NCBI GenBank assembly: GCA_024638215.1
Contig: JAHEKS010000014.1
Coordinates: forward strand, 1-32,173
Direction of reading: 5' to 3'
Length of the DNA stretch: 32,173 nucleotides
Origin: Acidobacteriota bacterium
Lineage (GTDB): Bacteria; Acidobacteriota; Terriglobia; UBA7540
The notes below the pieces were generated by a model, which was not told the DNA's origin, did not search any database, and worked only from the letters and a program-made list of their open reading frames with translations. A program made the position numbers and the translations under genes. Position 1 is the stretch's first letter, and each line of letters starts with the position of its first letter. Of the stretch, positions 1 through 8,733 are shown in pieces.

Positions 1-705
1 ATTTACTCGTTTGCCGAAAGCCATGGTCTTCGCGTGGTCGAAGATGCCGCGCACGCGTTCGGCACCAGGCACAAAGGGCGGGCGATCGGGAGCTTCGGGG
101 ACATCGCTTGTTTCAGCTTCGACCCGGTCAAAGTCGTCACGTGCATTGATGGGGGCGCAGTGGTGGTGAAAGACCCGGAGAATGTCGAACTGCTGCGCCA
201 AATGCGGCTGCTGGGAATTGACAAGGACACCGTCGAGCGCTACAAGAATCGCCGTGCCTGGGAATATGACGTCCTGCGCCAGGGGTTCCGATATCATCTC
301 TCGAATATCAACGCCAGCATCGGATTGTCCCAGTTGCGGCGCGCTGGCGAGTTCATAGCCAACCGCCAATCGTACTGCCGGCTTTACAACGAGCTGCTGA
401 AGGGAGTCAGTGGTATTCAGGTTCCGTGCACCGATTACGCGGATGTCTCGCCGTTCATTTATTACGTTCGCGTGCTTAACGGCAGGCGAGGGGAGCTCAT
501 TGCCCACCTTCGCCAGAACGGGATCGCGAGCGGGATTCATTGGATTCCGGTACACAAGCACACCTTTTTCAGGAAATGCCGAGCCGGCGACCTTTCCGTG
601 ACCGAAAAGGTGGGGGAGGAAATCTTGACGCTTCCTCTTCATTCCTTTATGGCGACCGAAATCGTGGAAAGAATTGCGAATGCCATTCGAACCTTCAGGC
701 CATGA
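1..705 (+). CDS. DegT/DnrJ/EryC1-family sugar aminotransferase (5' truncated by window)
   Basis: Family members are PLP-dependent enzymes that aminate keto-sugars attached to nucleotides. The reading frame is open from base 1, so the N-terminal part of the roughly 370-residue family fold lies outside the window. The visible part begins with the aspartate block RVVEDAAHAFGT, continues to SFDPVKVVTCIDGGA, where the lysine in DPVK is the expected PLP Schiff-base residue, and ends with the usual small C-terminal domain (GIHWIPVHKHTFF, then TLPLHSFM). The gene overlaps the downstream C-methyltransferase by 26 bases, so the two are probably translated together. Context points to an amino sugar for a surface glycan. 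The position on the sugar (C3 or C4) cannot be read from the sequence. The family call is firm; the substrate is unknown. Confidence 0.9.
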   Translation: MYSFAESHGLRVVEDAAHAFGTRHKGRAIGSFGDIACFSFDPVKVVTCIDGGAVVVKDPENVELLRQMRLLGIDKDTVERYKNRRAWEYDVLRQGFRYHLSNINASIGLSQLRRAGEFIANRQSYCRLYNELLKGVSGIQVPCTDYADVSPFIYYVRVLNGRRGELIAHLRQNGIASGIHWIPVHKHTFFRKCRAGDLSVTEKVGEEILTLPLHSFMATEIVERIANAIRTFRP

Positions 706-1897
706 CACGCAAACCGTTCCGAAGGTGGGCACGGCGAGGCCGGCTTGTCCCCTCTGTGGGACGCCGGTCGCCCAAAGCTTCTTCGAGCAAAAGGGAATTC
801 CCATTCATGAGAACGTGCTGATGCCGAGCCGCGAGGAGGCGCGCGCCTGCCCGCGCGGCGACTTGGCGGTTGCCCTATGCGGCCTTTGCGGCCAGATCTT
901 CAACGCCACTTTTGATTATTCCGGCGTGCGTTTTTCCGCCGCATACAACAACGCTCAGACCTACTCACCTCGTTATCTGGACTATTTGGAGGAAATTGCG
1001 GGCGACTTGATCGAACGTCACGCGCTGAAGGGCAAAACGATTGTCGAAATCGGCAGCGGCCAGGGAACGCTTCTTTTGCGCCTTTGCCGCAACGGGCAGA
1101 ACCGGGGCGTAGGATACGATCCGAGCTACAGCGGCCCTGAGACCGCCGAAGGGGGCGCGGTCCGATTTTTCCGGGACTTCTTCGATGAGGGCGATTCCCC
1201 CCTTGTCGCTGATCTGGTGGTATGCCGGCAAGTCCTGGACCTTGTGCCGCAGCCGCGGCGGCTCGTGGCGGCGCTGAGCCGCCGGCTGGCGGGCTCTTCA
1301 AGCACCACCGTTTGCTTCGAAGTTCCTGATGTCAACTGGATGCTCAACAACTGCGCTCTCTGGGATATGGGCTACGAGCGGCGCAGCTACTTTTCTCCGC
1401 AGTCTCTGCGCTGGCTCTTTGAGCATGAAGGGTTCGAGTCAACGCGCTTGAGCTCTTCCTTCGGCGGACAATATCTTTGGCTGGAGGCGCACCCGGCAGG
1501 CGGGCCGCGCCCCCCAAGTGCTGCGCCGGATTTGACGGGCCTCGCAAAACAAACCGAGGAATTCGCCGTCCTGGCCCAGCGCAAGATCGCCGCCTCGCTG
1601 CGCAACCTTCAGGAAGCCGGCTCCGCAGGAAAGTGCTTCGTCTGGGGAGCCGGCGCCAAGGGTGTCATGTTTTTGAACCTCTTGGACCCGCAATGCCAGC
1701 TCGTTCATTGCGCGGTTGACCTCAATCCCGCGAAGCAAGGGAAATTCGTTCCTGGCACTGGCCATCCGATTGTTTGGCCCGAATCGCTGCGCGGACTTCG
1801 GATTGCCCGCATTGTCTTGATGAACCCGATCTATCTTGATGAGACACGCCGACTGCTGAAGAAGCTTGGCATTTCCGCTCCCCTCGAGTGCGCCTGA
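680..1897 (+). CDS. Class I SAM-dependent C-methyltransferase of nucleotide sugars (NovU/TylC3 type)
   Basis: The three-part architecture is that of sugar C-methyltransferases. An N-terminal zinc-binding module has paired cysteines (CPLCG near residue 15 and LCGLCG near residue 65). The central Rossmann SAM domain has motif I IVEIGSGQG. A C-terminal second Rossmann-like domain opens with CFVWGAGAKG. Known members add a methyl group to a carbon of a dTDP-keto-deoxysugar, giving branched sugars. I chose ATG 680 because GGAAAGA lies 7 bases upstream; a TTG at 674 would sit almost on that ribosome site. The gene overlaps the aminotransferase end and lies next to a GT2 gene, so its product probably feeds the same glycan. 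The family is clear; the sugar is inferred. Confidence 0.88.
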   Translation: MPFEPSGHDTQTVPKVGTARPACPLCGTPVAQSFFEQKGIPIHENVLMPSREEARACPRGDLAVALCGLCGQIFNATFDYSGVRFSAAYNNAQTYSPRYLDYLEEIAGDLIERHALKGKTIVEIGSGQGTLLLRLCRNGQNRGVGYDPSYSGPETAEGGAVRFFRDFFDEGDSPLVADLVVCRQVLDLVPQPRRLVAALSRRLAGSSSTTVCFEVPDVNWMLNNCALWDMGYERRSYFSPQSLRWLFEHEGFESTRLSSSFGGQYLWLEAHPAGGPRPPSAAPDLTGLAKQTEEFAVLAQRKIAASLRNLQEAGSAGKCFVWGAGAKGVMFLNLLDPQCQLVHCAVDLNPAKQGKFVPGTGHPIVWPESLRGLRIARIVLMNPIYLDETRRLLKKLGISAPLECA

Positions 1898-1959
1898 GGA
1901 CCACGGGCCGCCTTCGACGTGATTGGGTTACAATTCAAGGATATCCGCTTGCGCGATTG

Positions 1960-3057
1960 ATGAACGCTCCGTCTTCCAAACCGGCGATTACGACACTGAT
2001 GCCCACCTATCGGCGGCCGCGCCTCCTGCGCCGAGCCATCCGCAGCGTTCTGGCTCAGACGTACCCTGACTTTCAAGTTTGTATTTTTGATAACAACTCG
2101 GGCGATGAAACGGCGGCGGTCGTGCGAAGCTTCGCGGACGCGGACCCGCGCGTGAAGTACTTCTGCAACGCGCAAAACCTCGGGATGGTGGGAAATTTCG
2201 TGCAAGCCATGAACCGCGTCGAAACGCCCTACTATTCGTTTCTCAACGACGACGATTTTCTGCTGCCGGATTTTTATGAGACGGCAATAAGAGGTCTCGA
2301 GGAAAGTCCCGAAGCGGCTTTTTCGGCCATGCTCACCGTCTGTGTGGATGATCAATGCCGCTTGATTCGCGGACAGGTTTTGGGATGGAGGGCGGGACTC
2401 TACCGTCCCCCCGACGGGCTTTACGCATTCCTCAAGAACGGCTTTCTGGCCTGGACCGCGATCTTATTCCGAAGCGACATGGTCCGGGCCCTTGGCCCAT
2501 TAGATCCCGAGATCGGGGCCAGCACCGATATTGATTTGCTATTTCGTGTCGCTGCTTCTTTTCCGTTCGTGGTCTCGGACCGGGTCGGCTCGGCGATCAT
2601 GATGCATCCGGGATCGCAGGGATTCTCGACCCGCTACGAATCCGTCTGGCCGGCCCTCGCTCAAATCGTGCACAAGATTTGCCACGATCAGAAAATGAGC
2701 GCGGCGTCCCGCAGGGATCTGGAAGCCGTTCTGACGAAGTGGCACGCCAGGATGATTTTCAGGTGGTGCGTTCAGTTCACGCTGATGAAGGATTTTGAAT
2801 CCGCCCAAAAGACCGCTCGTCTGATGCGCGAACTCTACGGCAGAAGGACGGCTGCTCTTCTTCTCGCGGCGATCCCGCGAATCTGCCGGATCTTCCCTCC
2901 GGCGTACTGGGCGGGCACGGGCCTGAACCGTGTGCGCGAAGCGCTTGTTAATTCTAGAGGTGACAATTCTAAGATTGACATGAGTGTCGTGCGCAGGATT
3001 TTCCAACTTGACGAACCAGTTCCTATCTCCAGCGGGCTGAGCCGTGACTTCTCCTGA
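1960..3057 (+). CDS. Glycosyltransferase family 2
   Basis: This is a GT-A fold inverting glycosyltransferase. The N-terminus has the classic PAITTLMPTYRRPRLLRRAI start, followed by QTYPDFQVCIFDNNSGDET and the metal/nucleotide-binding acidic motif FLNDDDFLLPDFYE. An acidic EIGASTDIDLLFR block follows, as in many GT2 enzymes. Such proteins transfer a sugar from a nucleotide donor to a lipid-linked acceptor at the cytoplasmic face. ATG 1960 matches the family N-terminus. A GTG at 1888 in the same frame would add 24 residues without similarity to the fold and has no clear ribosome site. The C-terminal hundred residues are basic, and donor and acceptor cannot be predicted. It overlaps the next gene by 14 bases. 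Confidence 0.88.
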   Translation: MNAPSSKPAITTLMPTYRRPRLLRRAIRSVLAQTYPDFQVCIFDNNSGDETAAVVRSFADADPRVKYFCNAQNLGMVGNFVQAMNRVETPYYSFLNDDDFLLPDFYETAIRGLEESPEAAFSAMLTVCVDDQCRLIRGQVLGWRAGLYRPPDGLYAFLKNGFLAWTAILFRSDMVRALGPLDPEIGASTDIDLLFRVAASFPFVVSDRVGSAIMMHPGSQGFSTRYESVWPALAQIVHKICHDQKMSAASRRDLEAVLTKWHARMIFRWCVQFTLMKDFESAQKTARLMRELYGRRTAALLLAAIPRICRIFPPAYWAGTGLNRVREALVNSRGDNSKIDMSVVRRIFQLDEPVPISSGLSRDFS

Positions 3058-4075
3058 CGCACAAATCGCGGAAAGCAGCCAAACGGCGGCTTCCAAGTAC
3101 CGCTGGGGACCCCGCCCCATCACGCTTGAGTTTCGTCTGGGGAATTTCCGTTTTTTCTCGAAGACCTTCTTGGGTCAGGAACTCATTCACCACTTCAGCC
3201 GGTTGTCCACCAATCCTCAGGAGCCGCTTCCTCCCGCGGAGGCGATGACCTCGAGCGCGGGGGTGGCGGTCGTACCCACCCATCCGGTTGATTGCAGGCT
3301 GCGCGCCTTGAAAATCTATCCGCACATGGTCCGTTACGTTCCGGCGCATTACCGGCGATTTTCCATTGAGCTTCGGGGAACGTTTGACGAATATCTGACC
3401 AAGTTTTCCGCCAAATCGCGCAAGAACTTGGCGCGTGAGGTGCGAAGGTTCAAGGATTTACCCGGCGCTGCGCCGTCCTGGCGCGAATACAGGAGCTGTG
3501 AAGAATTGGGAGATTTCCGCAGGCTCGCCGGAGAAGTTTCGAAACGGAGCTGGCAGGGAAAATTCCAGGGCACAGGATTTCCGCAAGGAGCCGAGTTTCT
3601 GCGCGATTTTTCCGAACGCGCGGCGCGCGACGGCATCCGCGGGTACGTCCTCTTTCACCAGCAACACCCCGTTGCTTACGCATCCTGCGAAGCTGATAAC
3701 GGGGTTATAGAGCTCGCGCTCCTGGAGTACGACCTGGAATTTGAGCGATGGTCTCCCGGCACCGTCCTGCTTTATCTGATCATCCAGAAACTGTTTGACG
3801 ACCAGGCTTTCAAGGTCTTCGACCTGGGCGGGCGAGAGGACTGGTATAAGGAGTTCTTTTCGACGCGCAGCACGCTTTGCGCTGACATTCTCTACTTCCG
3901 CCGCGGAGCGCCTGTTTTCCTCCTGCTGCTTCTGCACTTGGGCCTGGCGTTCCTCAACCGCTTGGCTTCTCGGGCATTCGCGGCAATGGGACTGAAGGCG
4001 AGGGTCCGGAAGCTCTTGAGGAGGAAGATCACCAGGCGAGCACACACCGGAGATGGCCGCAGCCTCCCATTTTGA
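3044..4075 (+). CDS. GNAT-fold acyltransferase, CelD/BcsL-FemAB type
   Basis: The protein (343 residues from GTG 3044) resembles the CelD/BcsL group of duplicated GNAT proteins found in polysaccharide loci. A family block FSAKSRKNLAREVRRF is followed by the acceptor-side strand GYVLFHQQHPVAYASC, the core YDLEFERWSPGTVLLYLII and the terminal block VFDLGGREDWYKEFFS. Homologues are thought to transfer acyl or aminoacyl groups to sugars or peptides. No substrate can be inferred beyond the surface-glycan setting. The start overlaps the GT2 stop, indicating translational coupling. No good Shine-Dalgarno precedes GTG 3044, so the true start could lie a little further in. A promoter for the next gene overlaps its stop codon. 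Confidence 0.78.
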   Translation: MTSPDAQIAESSQTAASKYRWGPRPITLEFRLGNFRFFSKTFLGQELIHHFSRLSTNPQEPLPPAEAMTSSAGVAVVPTHPVDCRLRALKIYPHMVRYVPAHYRRFSIELRGTFDEYLTKFSAKSRKNLAREVRRFKDLPGAAPSWREYRSCEELGDFRRLAGEVSKRSWQGKFQGTGFPQGAEFLRDFSERAARDGIRGYVLFHQQHPVAYASCEADNGVIELALLEYDLEFERWSPGTVLLYLIIQKLFDDQAFKVFDLGGREDWYKEFFSTRSTLCADILYFRRGAPVFLLLLLHLGLAFLNRLASRAFAAMGLKARVRKLLRRKITRRAHTGDGRSLPF

Positions 4076-4100
4076 CCATCGAAAGGGATAAAGCTAGAAT
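4072..4100 (+). promoter_or_regulatory. Sigma70-type promoter before the flippase gene
   Basis: A -35 box TTGACC (4072-4077, 5 of 6 to consensus) and a -10 box TAGAAT (4095-4100, 5 of 6) are separated by exactly 17 bases. The -35 box overlaps the stop codon of the GNAT gene. Initiation near 4107 would leave a leader of about 80 bases before ATG 4190. This suggests the flippase and following genes can be transcribed separately from the upstream glycan genes. Confidence 0.6.
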
Positions 4101-4189
4101 ATCTCCCGGCTCTGCGGTGATTCGGTCTGCCGGATTCTCAGACGCAGCTTCCCGGCTACCCACAACGGCGTTCTCCATTTCTGTCACCT

Positions 4190-5800
4190 ATGAAGGAATC
4201 GGCTTTCACGGACCGTGCCGGCGCGCTTGACGCGAACGAGCGCGTGCGTCTGATGCGGGACGGGCTGGTCAACAATTCCGGCGCAGTCGTCTCCGTGGTC
4301 GTCGGAATTGTTCTGGTCCCCATCATGCTGCACGGGCTGGGGACGGAATCGTACAGTCTGTGGATTGCCGCGCTGGCTGTGCTGGGCATGCCGGCAGGAC
4401 TCGATTTTGGGCTGGGTGCGACGGTCATCCGGGAAGTCGCCGCCCGCGGCCGCGAGGCAAGCGAGGAATCGGCCGCCTTGCTTCAGGCAGCGGGAAGCGC
4501 CTATCTGGTTTACGGAATACTGGGCGGCTTGGTGATTACCGCGCTCGGCCTGCCCTTGAGCCGCGGGCTACACCTGTCGCCTTCACTGCAACAAGCGGCG
4601 CCGCTGGTCCTGGCGCTGACCGGCTTTGTCTTTTTTGCCGAGCAGCAGATGGCCCTGGCCTCCGCGACGTTGCAGGGGATGCAGCGGTTTGACATGGTCA
4701 ACCTACTGAGCGCCGCCGCCGCACTGCTGCGGGCCGCAGGCATCGTCGTGCTTCTGGAAGCGGGCCAAGCTCTGAAGGGTTTAATGGCGTGGTACGCGCT
4801 GGCAGGTTTGGGGGTTGCGGTGGGGGGATTTGTCCTGATCGCGCGGCTCGATTCAAGCCTGCGGTATCGCCCGGGCTGGCTTCGCTGGAGTTCGTTGCGC
4901 AGTCATTTCTCATTCGCCCTCGCCAGCCAAATGATTCGTATATTCATCCAGGTGATCTGGGAGAGCGGGCCCCTGCTCATAGGGCTCGTTCTGGGCTCGG
5001 TTTGGATTGTGCCTTTTTACATCGGCGAGAAATTTCCTGCCACGGCCGTGGGAGCAACGTGGCGCGTCGCCGAAGTGTTTTTCCCCGCCGCCAGCCGGGA
5101 CGACAGGATGCGAAATGCACCGCGAACGCGCGAGATCATCGAACTCGGAACCCGATGGATCGCCGCGCTGGCGATTCCCGTGTGCCTGGTTTTCTGGACC
5201 CTGGGCCCGGGACTCCTCCGCGCGTGGGTGCATGAGGCGTCGCCGGACGCGGTCCATGTCCTTTGGTTGATGACGGGTGTGCTTCTGGCTGACGCGCTGG
5301 GCTTAAGCGCCCTGTCCATCTTGTGGGGTTACGGAAAAGCTCGGCCCCTGGCGGGCGTCCTGGGAATTGTCGCGCTCTCGACCGTGACACTCTCGGTGGC
5401 GTTGCTGAAGCCCGTGGGAGTTTCGGCAGTCGCTTGGGCTATGCTGATCTCGATTTTTGCAGGTTCGATGGTTTTTCTTAACAGGGTGTGCAAGATGTGC
5501 GGCTTGGGCGTTTTGGAATTGATGGGTGAGAGCTACCGCGGCTTGCTTCTGCCCTCGCTTCTCGGCGGCGCCGTGGCTGTTGGCCTCCCGAGGGTCGTTC
5601 CCCTTCACGGCTGGCCGGAACTGGTTGGAGCCACGATGGCGATCTTATCGGCATATGCGTTAGGTTTTCTTCTCATCGGGGCGCGGCCCGAAGAACGGGA
5701 GCTGGCCCGCCAAATCGCAAAAGCGCCTTTCCTGGGGCTGAGAGCCGCATTCAAATCCGTGCGGGGACTCTTTGGTGGTTCGGGGCCTGGCGGTCATTGA
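4190..5800 (+). CDS. Wzx-like polysaccharide flippase (MOP superfamily)
   Basis: The 536-residue protein is strongly hydrophobic, with about 12-14 predicted membrane segments by eye, the length and profile of Wzx/RfbX-type flippases. The first segment follows a short charged N-terminus (ERVRLMRDGLVNN), and LDFGLGATVIREVA matches the usual 'GLG..v.r..A' block after the second segment. Such proteins flip undecaprenyl-pyrophosphate-linked glycan units from the cytoplasmic to the periplasmic face. ATG 4190 is the first in-frame start after a recognisable promoter at 4072-4100. No Wzy polymerase or Wzz chain-length regulator is visible in this window. Those may lie to the left or the exported unit may not need them. 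The family call is good; the cargo is inferred. Confidence 0.85.
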   Translation: MKESAFTDRAGALDANERVRLMRDGLVNNSGAVVSVVVGIVLVPIMLHGLGTESYSLWIAALAVLGMPAGLDFGLGATVIREVAARGREASEESAALLQAAGSAYLVYGILGGLVITALGLPLSRGLHLSPSLQQAAPLVLALTGFVFFAEQQMALASATLQGMQRFDMVNLLSAAAALLRAAGIVVLLEAGQALKGLMAWYALAGLGVAVGGFVLIARLDSSLRYRPGWLRWSSLRSHFSFALASQMIRIFIQVIWESGPLLIGLVLGSVWIVPFYIGEKFPATAVGATWRVAEVFFPAASRDDRMRNAPRTREIIELGTRWIAALAIPVCLVFWTLGPGLLRAWVHEASPDAVHVLWLMTGVLLADALGLSALSILWGYGKARPLAGVLGIVALSTVTLSVALLKPVGVSAVAWAMLISIFAGSMVFLNRVCKMCGLGVLELMGESYRGLLLPSLLGGAVAVGLPRVVPLHGWPELVGATMAILSAYALGFLLIGARPEERELARQIAKAPFLGLRAAFKSVRGLFGGSGPGGH

Positions 5801-5878
5801 AAGTCAGTGCAATCGCGGCGCTGAGCCGGCCACATTCGCCGGCAGAATAGTACCAGAACAACGCTCCAGGTTCGAGAG

Positions 5879-6793
5879 ATGGATCGCTTGACGAGACTGA
5901 GGATTCTGGCCGATGTGGCGCGCGAAATACCCAAGAATTTCGCGATGATGGTTCCTCCCTTGCGCAACTGGCGATTGCGCTCCCCGCGCCCGACCAGGCG
6001 ATTCGCCGAGGTGACGGAGGAGGAGTTGAGACAATACGCTCTATCGGGCCTGGAGATGCTGTTGGAGCACTATCCACGGGAAAAACTCAAAGACGCCACA
6101 GCAGTGGAAATTGGCCCGGGGGACAACGTCGTTCAGGCGATGGCGCTGCTGGCCTTGGGAGTGGCCAAGTATCATGCCGTGGACCGGTTCCTCGGCGATG
6201 TCTGTTCGGAGAACGCCCGGCGCTTGTATCGCCGCGTGGCGGAAGAACTGCCAGGGCGGTACTCCATTCCGGGAGATTTCGTGCCTGACCCTGAGTCTTT
6301 TCCTGCGTCACTAGAAGGGAAGAAGGTGACGTTGTGGCGAAAGGGGGTCGAGGATTTTGAATCGCTTCCTCTGACGGGGGAGGCCGACCTGGTCTTCAGC
6401 CACCAGGTAGGCGGGCACGTTGCTTCCGCGCCGGCCTTTGTTCGCGCCAGCTTCGCCTGGCTCAAGCCGGGCGGAACGGCGGTGCACAGGATTCATTTCG
6501 GCCCGGTCGTTTGCTGGGACAGGTACGAAAATCCACTTACTTTTATGACCGTCAACGGCGTTTTGTGGAGCCTTGCCAACTCCCACCGTGGAATCTCCAA
6601 CCGGGTTCGCTTCGATGAGTACTGCGAAGGGTTCAAGAGGGCTGGATTCCGATTGACGACCCGGGTGCTGGAGAAATATAAGAGCGAGCACGCGGAAGAG
6701 ATTCGTCCTTATCTGAAGGGCCCTTTGAGGCAGGCAGCGCGACAATCCCTGCAAGTTGCGCTAGCGGATTTCATTTGTGTTAAGCCGGTCTGA
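5879..6793 (+). CDS. SAM-dependent methyltransferase (class I)
   Basis: The 304-residue protein has a Rossmann SAM-binding start TAVEIGPGDNVVQAMALLA (motif I, G-x-G near residue 79), an acidic residue at the end of strand 2 (YHAVDRF), and a post-motif region with ADLVFSHQVGGHV and FAWLKPGGTAVHRIHF, the typical motif III of class I methyltransferases. It is distinct from the C-methyltransferase at 680-1897, lacking the zinc module and the C-terminal domain. In a glycan locus it could O- or N-methylate a sugar, but the acceptor cannot be told. It lies 78 bases after the flippase and 77 bases before the deacetylase, probably in one transcript. Confidence 0.8.
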   Translation: MDRLTRLRILADVAREIPKNFAMMVPPLRNWRLRSPRPTRRFAEVTEEELRQYALSGLEMLLEHYPREKLKDATAVEIGPGDNVVQAMALLALGVAKYHAVDRFLGDVCSENARRLYRRVAEELPGRYSIPGDFVPDPESFPASLEGKKVTLWRKGVEDFESLPLTGEADLVFSHQVGGHVASAPAFVRASFAWLKPGGTAVHRIHFGPVVCWDRYENPLTFMTVNGVLWSLANSHRGISNRVRFDEYCEGFKRAGFRLTTRVLEKYKSEHAEEIRPYLKGPLRQAARQSLQVALADFICVKPV

Positions 6794-6870
6794 GGGCGGG
6801 AATTTCGAAACACTGTGGAGCGACGGACCGTCCCAACCGCGCGAAACGATTTTCGGAAAGGCTTGCGAAG

Positions 6871-7605
6871 GTGAAGCAACATCTGCGTCGAGCGGCGCGC
6901 AGCGTGGCGTTGTCAGCCCTGGGAACGGTTTCAGCCCGTCCCAAGGGTTCGTTTCTTCGCGCGATTTATTTCCATCACGTCAGGCCGCAAGAGGCGGGGA
7001 AGTTCGCCGAGCTTCTCGAGCGGCTCAAGCGAGACGCGGATTTCGTCAGCACGGAAACGTGCCTGGCCATGCTGAAAGGTGCGAAGCTGATCGAAGGGCG
7101 ATCTTTTCACCTGTCGTTTGACGACGGTCATCACAGCTTGCTCGAGCAAGCCGTTCCAGTCCTGAAGCGGATGAAAATTCCTGCGCTCTTTTTTGTTTGC
7201 ACTTCCTGGGTGGGGGTGGATTCAAACGTCCTCACGTGGGAAGACCTTCGGAAATTGCAGTCCTGGGGATTCGATATCGGATCGCACACCCGGACGCATG
7301 TTAATCTGGTCGAGGCTGCCCGAACGGGTAAACTGGAAGAGGAAGTGGCAGGTTCGAAACGGGATGTCGAAAGGAACCTGGGAACCGTCTGCCCTTACTT
7401 CGCCTGGCCTTTTGGGCGGAAGAGGGACATCAACAAAATCGCCCTCGAGGCTGTCGTTGATGCGGGCTATCAGGCGTGCTTTGGGGCGTTCCGGGGCAGC
7501 ATTCATGCCGGCGTGACCGATCCTTTCCAGATTCCAAGGCACCACTTGGAAGCAGGCTGGCCCTGGAAGCATGTGCGGTATTTTGCTTATGGTCACGGAG
7601 AGTAA
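6871..7605 (+). CDS. Polysaccharide deacetylase (NodB domain, carbohydrate esterase 4)
   Basis: NodB-fold metal-dependent deacetylases remove acetyl groups from N-acetylated sugars. The 244-residue protein shows motif 1 SFDDG (residues 82-86, catalytic base and metal aspartates) and motif 2 SHTRTH (138-143, metal ligands H139 and H143). PYFAWPFGRKRD corresponds to motif 3. There is no signal peptide or membrane anchor, so it probably acts in the cytoplasm, perhaps on a lipid-linked intermediate. GTG 6871 has GGAAAGG about 10 bases upstream. Its size is that of a bare catalytic domain. The substrate is inferred from the neighbouring glycan genes. Confidence 0.88.
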   Translation: MKQHLRRAARSVALSALGTVSARPKGSFLRAIYFHHVRPQEAGKFAELLERLKRDADFVSTETCLAMLKGAKLIEGRSFHLSFDDGHHSLLEQAVPVLKRMKIPALFFVCTSWVGVDSNVLTWEDLRKLQSWGFDIGSHTRTHVNLVEAARTGKLEEEVAGSKRDVERNLGTVCPYFAWPFGRKRDINKIALEAVVDAGYQACFGAFRGSIHAGVTDPFQIPRHHLEAGWPWKHVRYFAYGHGE

Positions 7606-7683
7606 TGCCGGCGCGCAGGCATGAGCCGCCGTTGGGGGCAACACCAAGGCGATGCACCGCAGCAGATATCACCCGGGAGGAAA

Positions 7684-8709
7684 ATGTCAGGCATGGATTG
7701 GGCTGGGCGAAGAGTTCTGGTGACCGGCGGATGCTCGTTTATCGGGTCGCATCTGGCGGATGCGCTGGTCGAGCGGAAGGCCGCCGTGCGGGTGGTGGAT
7801 AACCTTTCGAGCGGGCGGATGGAAAACATCTCTGCTCATCTGGCGGAGGGCAAGGTCGAGTTCATCCAAGGCGAGTTGCTCGATGCCGAAGTCATTCAGC
7901 GAGCGGTGGACGGAATCGAGGTTGTCTTTCATTTGGCCGCAGACCACGGCGGCCGCGGGTATGTCGAATTGCACCAGGCGGCGTGCGCGACAAACCTGAC
8001 ATTGGACGGGATGGTCTTCCTTGCCTGCCGGAAGGCGGGAGTGCAAAAAACCGTCTATGCATCCTCCGGCTGTGTGTATCCCAAGTATCTCCAGCGCGAC
8101 CCGAACCAGCTGCTTTATCTCAAAGAAGAAGATGCGGGACCGCCTTACGACGCCGACAATACCTATGGCTGGGCCAAGCTGATGGGGGAAATGACCCTTC
8201 AGGCGTATTACAGGGACTGGGGAATGAAATCGGTGTCGCTGCGGTACTTTACCGTCTATGGCCCGAGAGGCAAGGAAGACCACGCCGTCATGGCGATGAT
8301 TGCCCGCGCCATGGTGGGCCAGGACCCGTTCATCGTCTGGGGCGACGGCAACCAAGTCCGAAATTGGACGTACGTCAGTGACATCGTTTCGGGCACGCTG
8401 CGCGCGGCGGAAGAAATTGACGATGCACGCGCCATCAACCTGGGCACCGCCGAGCGAGTGCGCGTCATCGAGGCAGCGCGGGAGATCTTGCGCTATACCG
8501 GCCGGCAGCCCCAGTTCGAGTTTCATCCCGAAATGCCCACCGGCCCCGTCAATCGAGTCGCGGACAATTCGCTTGCCAGGCGATTGCTGGGGTGGGAGCC
8601 GCAGGTCGGCTTTCAGGAAGGCGTGCACCGAACCATTGACTGGTATTTTGCGGCGCGGCGCCGAAGCCAGGTCGAGTCCCTCTTGCAGAGCAAACTGACC
8701 GAGCGTTGA
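7684..8709 (+). CDS. NAD-dependent nucleotide-sugar epimerase/dehydratase (extended SDR)
   Basis: The 341-residue protein is an extended SDR. The NAD-binding loop TGGCSFIGSHL sits at residues 14-24, the acidic cofactor residue is in VVDNLSSG, the catalytic Ser/Tyr/Lys set is in YASSGCVYP (S127/S128) and YGWAK (Y161, K165), and the C-terminal substrate domain contains RNWTYVSDIV. The middle glycine of the usual GxxGxxG is serine here. Family members epimerise or dehydrate UDP-, GDP- or dTDP-sugars; which one cannot be decided. The start at 7684 is fixed by GGGAGGAAA directly upstream. An in-frame ATG at 7621 would add 21 unmatched residues. It is followed 24 bases later by the GT4 gene. Confidence 0.88.
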   Translation: MSGMDWAGRRVLVTGGCSFIGSHLADALVERKAAVRVVDNLSSGRMENISAHLAEGKVEFIQGELLDAEVIQRAVDGIEVVFHLAADHGGRGYVELHQAACATNLTLDGMVFLACRKAGVQKTVYASSGCVYPKYLQRDPNQLLYLKEEDAGPPYDADNTYGWAKLMGEMTLQAYYRDWGMKSVSLRYFTVYGPRGKEDHAVMAMIARAMVGQDPFIVWGDGNQVRNWTYVSDIVSGTLRAAEEIDDARAINLGTAERVRVIEAAREILRYTGRQPQFEFHPEMPTGPVNRVADNSLARRLLGWEPQVGFQEGVHRTIDWYFAARRRSQVESLLQSKLTER

Positions 8710-8733
8710 GCAAGTCTTTCTCGGGAGCCCGCA

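Noticed and set aside
5828-5844. Small inverted repeat between the flippase and methyltransferase genes as a terminator
   Set aside because: The stem is only five bases and no T-run follows.
7621-7683. N-terminal extension of the SDR from ATG 7621
   Set aside because: A strong GGAGG directly precedes ATG 7684, and the extra residues do not fit the SDR fold.
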